DNA from: Rhodospirillales bacterium URHD0017
GTDB lineage: Bacteria; Pseudomonadota; Alphaproteobacteria; Reyranellales; Reyranellaceae
Length of the DNA stretch: 64,000 nt
Reading direction: 5' to 3'
Assembly (NCBI GenBank): GCA_900110395.1
Contig: FODP01000001.1
Location: 496,001 to 560,000 of the forward strand
Part shown: positions 35,775 to 46,080 of the stretch, one piece after another
Numbering within the stretch: position 1 is the stretch's first letter
How the letters are laid out: the number at the start of each line of letters is the position of its first letter
Notes under the pieces: generated by a model
What the model saw: the letters and a program-made list of their open reading frames with translations, nothing else
The model's database searches: none
What the model was told of the DNA's origin: nothing
Position numbers and translations under genes: made by a program

Positions 35775-35921
35775 TCACCTCCCCCGTCATACGGGGGAAG
35801 CAGGGAGGGAGAAGGCTCCAGTCGGGATCTCACCTGGAAGACGATCATGATCTTCTTCTTCCGCAGGGACTTCGTTGCGACTCTCCCCCTCCCGGCCTCC
35901 CCCGTGTGACGGGGGAGGTGA
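35775..35921. repeat. MITE-like 147-bp element with terminal inverted repeats
   Basis: The ends carry the inverted sequence TCACCTCCCCCGTCA-C/T-ACGGGGG (35775-35797 and complement 35899-35921; one mismatch in 23), with weaker similarity for 20 more bases inward. Each arm is itself a hairpin (CCCCCGT..ACGGGGG). No coding region lies inside. It fills the gap between metY and the Crp gene. Such CCCCCGTC-ACGGGGG elements are common intergenic repeats in related genomes, from memory. Confidence 0.75.
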
Positions 35922-35938
35922 TCCTTCACCTTCGATCG

Positions 35939-36616
35939 CTACTCCTCGCCTTCCTGCAGCCGCTTGATGTCGATGATCCGCAATTGCCGGCGCCGGACCT
36001 CGACGATGCCGTCCGCTTCCAGGCGATTGAACTCGCGGGTCACGGCTTCTCGGTGCGAGCCGATGCGGGCGGCGATCTCGTAGTGCGTCGGCGCCGGCCT
36101 GATCACGATGCCGTTGCGGAAGGCCTCGCCATCCTTGGCCAGCCGCAGCAGCTCGCGGCGCACCCGCTCGCGCACAGCGAGCGCGCTCACCTCGAACACG
36201 CGCTCCGACATCGACCGGTTCTTCGACACCAGGAGCCCGATCAGCCGGACGGCGATCTTGCCGTTGCCCTCGAGCATGTGCAGGAACTTCTCCCGGGTCA
36301 TGCGGGCGACCCGGCAGTCGGACATGGCGACGACCGACGAGGAGCGGGGTAGCGCATCCACCGCGGAGAACTCGCCGAAAATATCGCCCGCATCGAACTC
36401 GTTGAAGATCACCTCGCGGCCGGCCGATGTGTAGCTGGTCGAGCGGACGGTCCCCGACAGGATGAAGAACACATCCGTCGTCTGTTCCTGCTCACCCAGT
36501 ATCTGAGCTTGTTTCTCGAACGTCCGGATAGCACACGATGCTGCGACTGCCGACAGCTCGGCGTCGGACAGGCCCTCGAAGAGGGAGATGGAGCGGAGCG
36601 GGGTCTCGTCACTCAT
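35939..36616 (-). CDS. Crp/Fnr family transcriptional regulator
   Basis: A 225-residue regulator with an N-terminal cyclic-nucleotide-binding-like domain (FFILSGTVRSTSYTSAGREVIFNEFDAGDIFGEFSAVD in part) and a C-terminal Crp helix-turn-helix (THYEIAARIGSHREAVTREFNRL). The phosphate-binding cassette DIFGEFSAVDALPRSS resembles cAMP-binding proteins; no Fnr-type cysteine cluster is seen. I chose ATG 36616 (MSDETPL); an upstream ATG at 36673 is possible. Its targets are unknown. Confidence 0.87.
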   Translation of the reverse strand: MSDETPLRSISLFEGLSDAELSAVAASCAIRTFEKQAQILGEQEQTTDVFFILSGTVRSTSYTSAGREVIFNEFDAGDIFGEFSAVDALPRSSSVVAMSDCRVARMTREKFLHMLEGNGKIAVRLIGLLVSKNRSMSERVFEVSALAVRERVRRELLRLAKDGEAFRNGIVIRPAPTHYEIAARIGSHREAVTREFNRLEADGIVEVRRRQLRIIDIKRLQEGEE

Positions 36617-36743
36617 GTCGCGCTGCAGCATGACACGCCGGCCAGCCGGTTCAACTGCTCGTAGACTAGGCAATTTCGCAAATCGTCTGACGCAACGTGA
36701 GAAATACCACAGAGCTTGACAACCGTTTGGGCAGAATCACTTC

Positions 36744-37127
36744 ATGTGTGTGGCAACAAGCAATGGGGGAATCGACGTGCCGCCTGTCTCGAAGGAGCGT
36801 GTCGATCCCATCCTGGAAAACTACCTGCTGGCGCTCGCCGGCGTCGATCAATGCTCCGCGAATGCGCCGGATAACGTCAGGAGCCGCTTGGCGGTGAACC
36901 TGGAGAGGGCCGAACGGGCCTATGCCGACGCGGCAGCCGACGGCCTGATCGAGGTATCCGACGACATGGAAGCCGAGCTGGGCGATCTCGAGCAAGGCAA
37001 CGGGCAATCGCGGCGCCGGCTCCATGGCGGCGCGCCGATCACCGATCTGCTGCTCGAGCTGGAGCAGGGCACGGACCGGGCGAACCGCATCGTCCGGGCG
37101 GCAATCCTGCGGCAGGAGAGGAGATGA
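36744..37127 (+). CDS. Hypothetical protein, 127 residues
   Basis: A predicted soluble, acidic helical protein. I do not recognise the family. The middle has alternating charged helices (RLAVNLERAERAYADAAADG) and the C-terminus LLLELEQGTDRANRIVRAA is amphipathic. It lies between divergent Crp and the convergent lactonase gene. It may be a regulatory or structural small protein; nothing more can be said. Confidence 0.5.
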   Translation: MCVATSNGGIDVPPVSKERVDPILENYLLALAGVDQCSANAPDNVRSRLAVNLERAERAYADAAADGLIEVSDDMEAELGDLEQGNGQSRRRLHGGAPITDLLLELEQGTDRANRIVRAAILRQERR

Positions 37128-37158
37128 ACATCATCGCCCTGCGCCCTTTTTCCGGACA

Positions 37159-38238
37159 TCAGCCCGGCGAGAAGACGATACAGGCCGGGCTCCCAACCTT
37201 TACCCGGATGCGGGTCGGCGCCAGCCGGCCGTCGCGACCGACGCGATAGCCGACGATCGAGCGGCTGTCCTGGTTGGCGACGTAGAGGAAGCGCTGATCG
37301 GGAACGAAGGCGAAGAAGCGTGGCGTGCGGCCATGGGTCGGCATCCACTGGCGCGGGACCAGAGTCCCCTTTGCGCGATCGATTGCGAACACGCCGATAC
37401 TGTCATGGCCGCGGTTGGAGACGTAGACGTTGCGGCCGGCGCGATCGACCCAGATCTCGGCGCCCGTGCTGTAACCGGTGAATTCCGACGGCGTGGCTGG
37501 GATCGTCTGCAGCGGCGTCAGCGCGCCGCTTCGCCGGTCCTGGCGATAGGTCGTGATCGTCGAATCGAGTTCGTTGATGACGTAGGCCAGCGCCTTGGCC
37601 GGATGGAAATCGATATGGCGCGGCGCGGCGCCCGGCCTCGCGGTCACGCGCGCAGCCTCGACCAGTATCTTCCGTTTGGCGTCGAGGCGATAGGCGATGA
37701 CGACGTCGGAGCCCTTGCACGGCACGTAGAAGAAGCGGCCTTGGGCATCGAGCGGGATGTGGTGCACGCACATGGTGCGCTGCTGGCTGCGATGGGGCCC
37801 GAGCGTGCCGGTCACGGTGGTGAGCGTGCGGTAGGGCAGCAGGCTGCCGTCGTCCGCCAGCGGGAAGACAGCGAGCGAATCGGTGCCGTAATTGCACACC
37901 GCGAGGAAACGGCCGGTCGCGTCGAAGTCGAGATGGACGGGATTGTAGCCGCCGGTTGGCTGACGATTGAGCGGCGCCAGGCGGCCTGTGCCGGGATCGA
38001 TGATGAAGGAATTGATCTCGCTGCGGTCGCCGTGGACCGAATAGAGGCGAGTGCCCTGGTCATTGATGGCGAGGAACGACGGGTTCTCGAGGCCGCCCAG
38101 GTGCTGCAAGTGAGCGAAGGCACCGGTGCGACGGTCGACACGATAGACGTTGATGCCGTTCCCCTCGCCGTGCCGTTCGGGTGTTGTGTAGCTGCCGACA
38201 TAGGCGAGCAAGGGATGAGTGCGTGAGGGTTTTTTCAT
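37159..38238 (-). CDS. Beta-propeller lactonase family protein (YbhE/6-phosphogluconolactonase-like)
   Basis: A 359-residue seven-bladed propeller related to the cyclic 6-phosphogluconolactonase (Pgl/YbhE) family, which opens sugar lactones. Visible repeats include LAYVGSYT at the start, NPSFLAINDQGTRLYSV, NPVHLDFDATGRFLAVCNYG, GRFFYVPCKGSD, PRHIDFHPAKALAYVINE and GRNVYVSNRGHDSI. There is no signal peptide, pointing to the cytoplasm. ATG 38238 is the start; a longer frame to 38658 crosses the divergent patatin gene. The true substrate in this branch is uncertain. Confidence 0.85.
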   Translation of the reverse strand: MKKPSRTHPLLAYVGSYTTPERHGEGNGINVYRVDRRTGAFAHLQHLGGLENPSFLAINDQGTRLYSVHGDRSEINSFIIDPGTGRLAPLNRQPTGGYNPVHLDFDATGRFLAVCNYGTDSLAVFPLADDGSLLPYRTLTTVTGTLGPHRSQQRTMCVHHIPLDAQGRFFYVPCKGSDVVIAYRLDAKRKILVEAARVTARPGAAPRHIDFHPAKALAYVINELDSTITTYRQDRRSGALTPLQTIPATPSEFTGYSTGAEIWVDRAGRNVYVSNRGHDSIGVFAIDRAKGTLVPRQWMPTHGRTPRFFAFVPDQRFLYVANQDSRSIVGYRVGRDGRLAPTRIRVKVGSPACIVFSPG

Positions 38239-38322
38239 CGGACCGGTCGTGAATGTGAAGTGGGTTCGCAGTGTCGCCTTGGCGGAGGGCCGGGGCAATC
38301 CGTCCAAACAGCGGGGGATGAC

Positions 38323-40389
38323 ATGACCGACAACAAGGCTGACAGCACGGCAAACAAGAATGTCTACGACATCGGCCTCGCGATGGCAGGCGCCATCTCG
38401 GCGGGCGCATACTCCGCCGGCGTCATCGACTTCCTGTTCCAGGCGCTGCACGAGTGGCAACTGGTAAAGGACGACGATCGCGAGAAGAAAAGCGTCCCGA
38501 ACCACTCCGTCTGCATCCGCGCTGCCGCCGGCGCCTCGGCCGGATCCATAACGGCAGCACTGGCCGCGGTCGCCGTGTCGGGAGGGCTGCGGCCCGAGAA
38601 AGTCGAAAAGCTGGAGAAGGGCCAGCAGCCCTACCGCTACGTCCTCCCGGCGCTCCATCGTGCCTGGGTGACCCTGCCGGACATGGCGCGCGGGCCCGGG
38701 ACCGACGATCTACTCACGAACGATGACATGGAGAACGGGGCGTCGCCGCAGTCGATCCTCAACGCGGCGATCCTCGATACCCTGACCGAGGAGGCGCTTA
38801 AGTTGCCGGCGGTGCCTGAAGGTGCGCTCGCTGGTCCAGCGCAAGGCGGCGACCCGCTGCCCTATGTCGCCAAGCGCCTGCACCTGTACCTCACGCTCTC
38901 GAACATGCGTGGCGTGCCCTATTTCGTCGGCTTCGAGGGCAGCGGCAATGAGCGCGGGCACCACATGATGTGCCATGGCGATCGTGTGCACTACGTCCTC
39001 GACGGCATCGGCACGCATGACGGAGAGAACAGATGGCTGGCCGATGACGACCACGACGTCCTCAAGATCAAGACCGTGCCTGGCGGCAAGGCGGCAGACG
39101 AGCGTTCCGCCAAGTGCTGGAAAGCGTACGGCCAGACGGCACTGGCCTCGGCGGCGTTTCCGGTGGGTCTCGCTGCGCGTCATGTCCAGAGCAACGTCAG
39201 CAAGTACGTGAAGCGCAAGTGGCCGCACCTTTCCGCCGCGGACGATCACGAGCCGCCGAACTGGCCGGAGACATGGGACAAGGCCGACCAGGCGTACAAT
39301 TTCATGAGCATCGACGGCGGTCTGATCGACAACGAGCCGTTCGAGTATGCCCGCCGGGCGATCATGCGCGACAACGACGCCAACAAGTCCGGCGAAAGCA
39401 GCGTCAAAGGCGCTGTCCTGATGATCGACCCATTCCCTGAAGCTCCTGCCTTTTCGCTAAAGGAAGTCACGGAGGCATCGGTCTTCGACGTCGCGCGCGC
39501 GATGTTCCCGATGTTGAAGAATCAGGCCCGCTTCAAGCCGGAAACCCTGGCGACGGCATTCGACAACAGCAACTACAGCCGATGGATGATCGCGCCATCG
39601 CGGCCGGTCGAAGGCTCCCCGACCAAGAAGAACGAGCGCTACAGCATCGCGACCGGTGTGCTGGGCGGCTTCGGCGGCTTCCTCGACGAGGCGTTCCGGG
39701 CCCACGACTACCAGCTCGGCCGACGCAACTGCCAGAAGTTCCTGCGAGACATCTTTTCCGTCGGCGAAGGCCATCCCTTCGTCGAGGCCTGGCCGCACGG
39801 CGTCGCCAGGGACTATTGCTACCTCGACGAAGCCACGTGGAAGGTCTACTTCCCGGTGATCCCGCTCGTGGGCACCGCGGCGCTCGAGGTGCCGGCCCCC
39901 AAGTGGCCACGCATCTGCGAGGAGCGTCTGGCCGAGATCGAGCGGCGCATCCGGGAGCGGGCGAACTACGTCGTGGCGGGGCTCGTGCGGGGCTGGACGA
40001 AAAGCCCGACTCTCAATGTGCTGGCGCGCAAGCTGTGGCGGTGGAATGCCGAGCAGCCTCTCATGATGTTCGTGCACCGGACGATCGAAACGGACCTCAG
40101 CCGCCGCGATCAGCTCGAAACGGGAAGCTCCTACAGCGCCGACGCGCGCGAGGTGCTGGCGGAGATGAAGTCTCGCGGGCGCTGCTATCGCACGCTCGAC
40201 GGTCTCGACGAGGCGCTCGATCTGAACAAGAGCCAGATCCTCAGGGCCCTCGAGGAGCTGGAGGAGAAGACTCCGACTCTTCTGTGGTCGGGGCTGGTGG
40301 ACAACAAGCAATGCTGGATGTTGTCGGTCCGTCGTCCCGCCTGGTGGATGCGCAACGGTCCGTTCAAGCACCCGCCGCGCATCGGATGA
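38323..40389 (+). CDS. Large patatin-like phospholipase with possible C-terminal winged helix
   Basis: A 688-residue protein. The N-terminal half is a patatin domain: glycine-rich oxyanion loop GAISAGAYSAG (residues 23-33), nucleophile S72 in G-A-S-A-G and the catalytic aspartate D331 in the D-G-G motif. Patatins are Ser-Asp acyl hydrolases that release fatty acids from lipids. Residues 345-600 match nothing I know. Residues 608-671 (AREVLAEMKSRG ... LDLNKSQILRALEELEE ... LLWSGLVDNKQCWML) look like a winged helix. ATG 38323 follows GGGGG; the frame opens at 38260. No signal peptide is seen. Confidence 0.82.
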   Translation: MTDNKADSTANKNVYDIGLAMAGAISAGAYSAGVIDFLFQALHEWQLVKDDDREKKSVPNHSVCIRAAAGASAGSITAALAAVAVSGGLRPEKVEKLEKGQQPYRYVLPALHRAWVTLPDMARGPGTDDLLTNDDMENGASPQSILNAAILDTLTEEALKLPAVPEGALAGPAQGGDPLPYVAKRLHLYLTLSNMRGVPYFVGFEGSGNERGHHMMCHGDRVHYVLDGIGTHDGENRWLADDDHDVLKIKTVPGGKAADERSAKCWKAYGQTALASAAFPVGLAARHVQSNVSKYVKRKWPHLSAADDHEPPNWPETWDKADQAYNFMSIDGGLIDNEPFEYARRAIMRDNDANKSGESSVKGAVLMIDPFPEAPAFSLKEVTEASVFDVARAMFPMLKNQARFKPETLATAFDNSNYSRWMIAPSRPVEGSPTKKNERYSIATGVLGGFGGFLDEAFRAHDYQLGRRNCQKFLRDIFSVGEGHPFVEAWPHGVARDYCYLDEATWKVYFPVIPLVGTAALEVPAPKWPRICEERLAEIERRIRERANYVVAGLVRGWTKSPTLNVLARKLWRWNAEQPLMMFVHRTIETDLSRRDQLETGSSYSADAREVLAEMKSRGRCYRTLDGLDEALDLNKSQILRALEELEEKTPTLLWSGLVDNKQCWMLSVRRPAWWMRNGPFKHPPRIG

Positions 40390-40395
40390 CGGCGA

Positions 40396-41787
40396 TCAGC
40401 CGGCCGCCCTCGTCACGACGACGCCGAGGCCGGGCTTGCGGTCGACCAGCTCGATTGTGAGGCCGTGCAGGCCGGCGATCGCCTTGACCAGCGCGAGGCC
40501 GAGGCCGCTACCGGCCGTGGAGCGGCTGCGGTCGAGGCGGTAGAAGCGGTCGAACACCTTGCCGCGCTCGGCCTCGGGAATGCCAGGGCCATTGTCGGCG
40601 ACCTCGATCTCGAAACCGCTGCCGGCCCGGCGCAGCGCCAGGTCGACGGTCGATCCCTCCGGCGTGTGCCGCAACGCATTCTCGACCAGGTTGGAGATCA
40701 TCTGGGCCAGGAGCTGGCGATCGCCGGTGAAGCCGATGCCGTCCTCGATGTGGATGTCGAGCCTGTCGCCGGAATCCTCGGCGGCAGGCTGATAGGCCTC
40801 GCCGATACTGCGGGCGAGGGCGGAGAGATCGAGCTCGGCGAAGGCGCTCTTCTGCGCGCCGGCCTCGACCTGGGCGATGCGCAGCAGGGCCGAGAAGGTT
40901 TCCAGAAGCTCATCGGCTTCGGCAATGGCCGCGTCGGTCGCAATGTCGTAGTCCGTCGTCGTCTTGGCCCGCTCGCGCGCATCTTCCAGATGCTGGCGCA
41001 GCCGGCCGAGCGGCGTGCGCAGGTCGTGGGCGATGTCGCTCGACACCTGGCGCAGCCCGTCCATGAGCTGCTGGATGCGGCCCAGCATGGCGTTGAGGCT
41101 GGCAATCAGCTGGTCGATCTCGTCCTGCGTGCCGCGCACGGGAATGCGCGCCGAGAGGTCGCCCTCCATGATGGCGCGGTTGGTGCGCGTGATGGCGTCG
41201 ATGCGGCGCAGGAAGGAATTGGCGAGTACCGCGCCGCCGGCGATGGCGAGCAGCAAGGTGAGGCCGCCCGCCCAGGCAAAGGCGCGCACGATGGCGTGCT
41301 GCATGTCGGTGAGCCGCGCGGCGTCCTGGGCGACCAGCAGGAACGAGCCGTCGGACAGGGTGAGGCCAAAGCCGGTGAGCTTGGCGCGCTCGCCGTCGGC
41401 GTCCGGCGCCGGCGTGTCGGGCTGCGGCACGAAGTCGACGACGCCGTTGACCGGCGGCATGCCAGGCAGGTTGCCGACCACGACCCGGCCGTTAGGCGCC
41501 TGCAGAAGATAGAAGATCGGTCCGCGCGTACGGAAATTGATGCGCCGCGTGATCTGCTGGGCAAGGCCGGTCAGTCCGGTGCGGCTATGCACCTCGGCAA
41601 GCTGATAGGCCTCCGAGCGCAGTACCGCCGCCATGTCGGTCTGCATCGCAGCCGTCGCCGTGACGTACACGGTGGCGAACAGCGCACCCGCCGAGGCGAT
41701 GAACAGCGCGGCATAGAACAGCGTCAGCCGGAAGCTCGCCGACCGCAGGATGCGGCCGAGCGTGCTACTCGGGGGCGCGTATGACAT
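40396..41787 (-). CDS. Sensor histidine kinase
   Basis: A 463-residue inner-membrane kinase. Two membrane helices (about residues 20-42 and 168-190) flank a periplasmic sensor of about 120 residues, followed by HAMP, HisKA with H254 in DIAHDLRTPLGRL, and HATPase_c with N box NLVENALRH, G1 DNGPGIP and G2 GSGLGLAL. The signal is unknown. Its start overlaps the response-regulator gene by 23 bp. It is convergent with the patatin gene (6-bp gap). Confidence 0.92.
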   Translation of the reverse strand: MSYAPPSSTLGRILRSASFRLTLFYAALFIASAGALFATVYVTATAAMQTDMAAVLRSEAYQLAEVHSRTGLTGLAQQITRRINFRTRGPIFYLLQAPNGRVVVGNLPGMPPVNGVVDFVPQPDTPAPDADGERAKLTGFGLTLSDGSFLLVAQDAARLTDMQHAIVRAFAWAGGLTLLLAIAGGAVLANSFLRRIDAITRTNRAIMEGDLSARIPVRGTQDEIDQLIASLNAMLGRIQQLMDGLRQVSSDIAHDLRTPLGRLRQHLEDARERAKTTTDYDIATDAAIAEADELLETFSALLRIAQVEAGAQKSAFAELDLSALARSIGEAYQPAAEDSGDRLDIHIEDGIGFTGDRQLLAQMISNLVENALRHTPEGSTVDLALRRAGSGFEIEVADNGPGIPEAERGKVFDRFYRLDRSRSTAGSGLGLALVKAIAGLHGLTIELVDRKPGLGVVVTRAAG

Positions 41788-42439
41788 AGCCAGCCCCCCG
41801 GACGGTCTGCAGGAGCGGCCGGCCGAATCCCTTGTCGATCTTGGACCGCAGGCGGCTGATGTGGGTCTCGACGATGTTGGTCTTGGGATCGAAATGGAAA
41901 TCCCAGACCTTCTCGAGCAGCATGGTCCGCGTCACCACCTCGCCGGCGTGGCGCAGCAGGTACTCCAGGATCTTGAATTCCTGCGCCAGCAATTCGATGC
42001 GCTTGCCGGCGCGTGTCACGGTGCGCGCCAGGAGATCCATCTCGAGATCGCCGACTGACAGCGACGTCGTCGCCACGATCGGCGGCCGCCGCGCCAGCGC
42101 CCCGACGCGCGCCAGAAGCTCGGCGAAGGCGAACGGCTTCACGAGATAGTCGTCGCCGCCGGCGTCGAAGCCCGCCACGCGATCGTCGATGCCGCCCATG
42201 GTGGTGAGAAACAGCACCGGCGTGCGCACATTGGAGGTGCGCGCCGCCTTGACCAGCGACAGGCCGTCCATGCTGGGCAGCATGCGGTCGACGACCATGA
42301 CGTCGTACTTCTCGCCGGTGGCGAGATAGAGCCCGTCGCGGCCGTTGTCGGCCTGGTCGACGACATGGCCGTGCTCGCGCAGGCCCTTGGCGATGTAGTC
42401 GGAGGTCTGCTTGTCGTCTTCGACGAGGAGGATCTTCAC
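41765..42439 (-). CDS. OmpR-family response regulator
   Basis: A 224-residue regulator with a receiver domain (acidic pocket EDD at residues 7-9, phospho-acceptor D51 in MVVDRMLPSMDG, conserved K in DYLVKPF) and an OmpR/PhoB winged helix (LEYLLRHAGEVVTRTMLLEKVW; VETHISRLRSKID). The start is GTG 42439, with no ATG nearby; a longer frame to 42646 is not supported. It lies divergent from the DegP protease gene, which it may control in an envelope-stress response (inference by position, as in CpxR/DegP). Confidence 0.9.
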   Translation of the reverse strand: MKILLVEDDKQTSDYIAKGLREHGHVVDQADNGRDGLYLATGEKYDVMVVDRMLPSMDGLSLVKAARTSNVRTPVLFLTTMGGIDDRVAGFDAGGDDYLVKPFAFAELLARVGALARRPPIVATTSLSVGDLEMDLLARTVTRAGKRIELLAQEFKILEYLLRHAGEVVTRTMLLEKVWDFHFDPKTNIVETHISRLRSKIDKGFGRPLLQTVRGAGYVIRAPE

Positions 42440-42459
42440 GGCTGGCTCGTTCGTAAGGG

Positions 42460-42488
42460 TGTCATCCCGAGCGCAGCGCGGGACCTTT
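42460..42488 (+). repeat. Single arm of the TCATCCCGAGCG repeat family
   Basis: These 29 bases match an arm of the large hairpin at 44441-44511 with two differences. Here only one arm is present, inside the 221-bp gap between the response regulator and the protease gene. The rest of this gap is more AT-rich and holds the protease ribosome binding site; no other element was recognised. Confidence 0.7.
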
Positions 42489-42660
42489 GGGCCGCACGCT
42501 GCAGGAAACAATCGGTTGGAGCCAGCATCTGCCTGCAATTCCCCGGAAAAACAACGTTCCACAACTATACAAACATTCAATTTAGCAGCCATCCGGTCGC
42601 CATGGGTGGACGCCCATATTCCTCCTGCCAAAGCCCGGACCCTCAAGGAGGTAGCTTTAA

Positions 42661-44208
<1,548 letters not shown>

Positions 44209-44222
44209 CTGATCCTCTCGAG

Positions 44223-44257
44223 AAAGCCGGCGGTGGCCCCACCATCGCCGGCTTTTT
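44223..44257 (+). terminator. Rho-independent terminator after degP
   Basis: A 10-bp stem AAAGCCGGCG / CGCCGGCTTT with an inner GGTGG-CC-CCACC hairpin, followed by TTTTT, 15 bp after the stop codon. Confidence 0.88.
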
Positions 44258-44440
44258 CTCACCTCGGTCTTTCTTCTTAGCAGCAGTTCTTCAGGAGGGG
44301 GGCGCATCCGACCTGCGGTGAACGCGGCGGGTGCCTCGCGGAGGGGGACGGGGTCCGCGGCTCACGCGTACGTGGGGCTGCGGGCCTCGACTTATTTTTG
44401 GGCGCCTAGTTTTCTACGAAGTGCGATGATGACGAAGGAA

Positions 44441-44511
44441 CTGTCATCCCGAGCGTAGCGAGGGACCTTTCCTGCGGCCTCAAAGGTCCCTCGCTACGCT
44501 CGGGATGACAG
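44441..44511. repeat. Long perfect hairpin repeat (30-bp arms), TCATCCCGAGCG family
   Basis: Left arm 44441-44470 and right arm 44482-44511 are perfect reverse complements over 30 bp around an 11-base loop. Read as protein, one arm gives the well-known shadow HPERSEGP. This is a dispersed palindromic repeat found in many genomes. It occupies the 325-bp gene-free stretch 44209-44533, between the degP terminator and the convergent oxidoreductase gene; the rest of that stretch shows nothing further. Confidence 0.85.
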
Positions 44512-44533
44512 CGGATGCGCCTGGAGACCTCGA

Positions 44534-45538
44534 TTAAAGCGCCGGCATCACCTCTTTGGCCAGCAGCTCGACTGAGCGCGATGATTCCTCGAACGACAGA
44601 TCGCCGAAGGCCAGCCGGCACAGGCAGTAGTTGATGCCGGCGATCTCGTTGTCCTTCTTCAGCCGGTCGCGCACCGTCGAGGGTGAGCCCGCGATGATGT
44701 AGCCGCCTTCCAGCGCCGGCTCGAACTCGGCCGGGATCATCTGGCGCGGCAGGCCGACGCCGTGGGCGCGCCAGAGATGGATCAGCGCGTCGTACCACAA
44801 GGCGAAGGCACGCTTGGCGGCACTCTGCGCCTCGCGGTCGGTGTCGCCGACCACGACATGGCGGCTGAGCCCGATCAGCGGCAGGTCCTTCTCGTCGCGG
44901 CCCAGCGCCTTCCAGGCGGCACGATAGCGGGCGGAGAACTGGCCGACGCCGTCGGCCCGCATGCCGACCACGGTATTGCAGGCCTGCTTGGCCAGCCGAT
45001 CGGCGCTCTCCAGGGAGTTGGCGCCGTACCACAGTGGCGGATGCGGCTGCTGCACCGGGTGCATCTCCATCGGCACGTCCTTGAAGGTGAAGTACTGGCC
45101 CTCGTGGCTCAGCCGCTTCTCGGTCAGGCCCTTCATGATCACTTCCATCGCCTCGGCGAAGCGCTCCGGGCCGGTGGCGGGATCGACGCCATAATAGCCG
45201 ACCTCGTAAGGCGAGATGCCGCGGCCGATGCCGAGCTCCAGCCGCCCGCCGCTCATCTGGTCGAGCATGCAGATCTCGTCGATCAACCGGAGCGGATGAT
45301 AGAGGTTGACGGTGTAGACCAGCGGCCCGAAGCGCAGCCGCTTGGTGCGCTGGGCCACGGCGGCCAGGAAGACACTGGGCGAGGGCGCCATGCCGAGCGG
45401 CGTCGCGTGATGCTCCGCCAGGTGATAACCGTGGAAGCCGGCACGCTCGTAGAGCTCGATCAGCTTCAGCCGTTCGTCGAATTGCCGGCCGAGATTGGCG
45501 CCGGCGCGGTCCATATGGTCGAAGACGCCGAACTTCAT
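44534..45538 (-). CDS. LLM class flavin-dependent oxidoreductase
   Basis: A 334-residue luciferase-like TIM-barrel enzyme that uses F420 or reduced FMN. The start MKFGVFDHMD, GYHLAEHHATPLGMAPSP and the family motif LDQMSGGRLELGIGRG are clear. It is the last gene of a three-gene group with a CoA-binding protein and a hypothetical protein. The substrate is unknown; related enzymes oxidise alkanes, sulfonates or aminopolycarboxylates. Confidence 0.87.
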   Translation of the reverse strand: MKFGVFDHMDRAGANLGRQFDERLKLIELYERAGFHGYHLAEHHATPLGMAPSPSVFLAAVAQRTKRLRFGPLVYTVNLYHPLRLIDEICMLDQMSGGRLELGIGRGISPYEVGYYGVDPATGPERFAEAMEVIMKGLTEKRLSHEGQYFTFKDVPMEMHPVQQPHPPLWYGANSLESADRLAKQACNTVVGMRADGVGQFSARYRAAWKALGRDEKDLPLIGLSRHVVVGDTDREAQSAAKRAFALWYDALIHLWRAHGVGLPRQMIPAEFEPALEGGYIIAGSPSTVRDRLKKDNEIAGINYCLCRLAFGDLSFEESSRSVELLAKEVMPAL

Positions 45539-45547
45539 GCGTTCTCC

Positions 45548-46078
45548 TTAAAGCCTCCGGATGGCGATCCGGGCGAACAGGTGCCACTTGGAGTTTCCGA
45601 CGAAGACCCGCAGGTAGATCTGATCGGGCTTCGAGCCGGATTGATGTTCCAGCAGGAGCTGCGCCGGCTTGTCGGTTTCGTAGAAGGCTTCGAACAGGCT
45701 GGGCACGAGGTTGGCAGTGCCCGGGCTGCCGATGCAGATGACGGTGGGGTGGCTGTTGGGCAGCTCGCGCATGTTCGCCGGATCGACGGCGACATCGGGA
45801 TCGAGGCGGCGAAGCCGGCAATATCCCGCCGACGCCGGCGAGCGCGGCACGACCGTCTCCGGCGGGTCGTTCTCGGTGAAGTAGGCGACCGAGGAAAGAC
45901 CAGACACATGGTAGGCGCCGGGCGCCAACGTCACGATGCCGGTCGTGAAGTCGCACTGGATGGCGCTGCCCTTGTGGACGTCGGTGTCGGTGAAGATGCG
46001 CCGGTTCCAGCCGGGTCTGGCGGGCTTGGACGTCGGCGAGAGCTCGGTGAAGACTGCGTAGTCGGCCGGCAAGGACAT
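45548..46078 (-). CDS. Hypothetical protein, 176 residues
   Basis: No known family was recognised. The sequence is rich in beta-strand-like segments (AIQCDFTTGIVTLAPGAYHVSG; SKWHLFARIAIRR) and could form a jelly-roll type sandwich; that is a guess. It has no signal peptide. It starts 2 bases after the CoA-binding gene and ends 9 bases before the LLM oxidoreductase start, so all three are likely one transcript. A much longer overlapping frame (to 47152) is not real. Confidence 0.6.
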   Translation of the reverse strand: MSLPADYAVFTELSPTSKPARPGWNRRIFTDTDVHKGSAIQCDFTTGIVTLAPGAYHVSGLSSVAYFTENDPPETVVPRSPASAGYCRLRRLDPDVAVDPANMRELPNSHPTVICIGSPGTANLVPSLFEAFYETDKPAQLLLEHQSGSKPDQIYLRVFVGNSKWHLFARIAIRRL

Positions 46079-46080
46079 CG

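Noticed and set aside
35700..35775. SAM-II riboswitch upstream of metY
   Set aside because: The expected compact pseudoknot and its conserved bases were not found; the leader is a different long stem.
36716..36744. TTGACA before the 127-residue hypothetical gene as a promoter
   Set aside because: No acceptable -10 box occurs at 16-18 bp spacing, so a promoter is not claimed.
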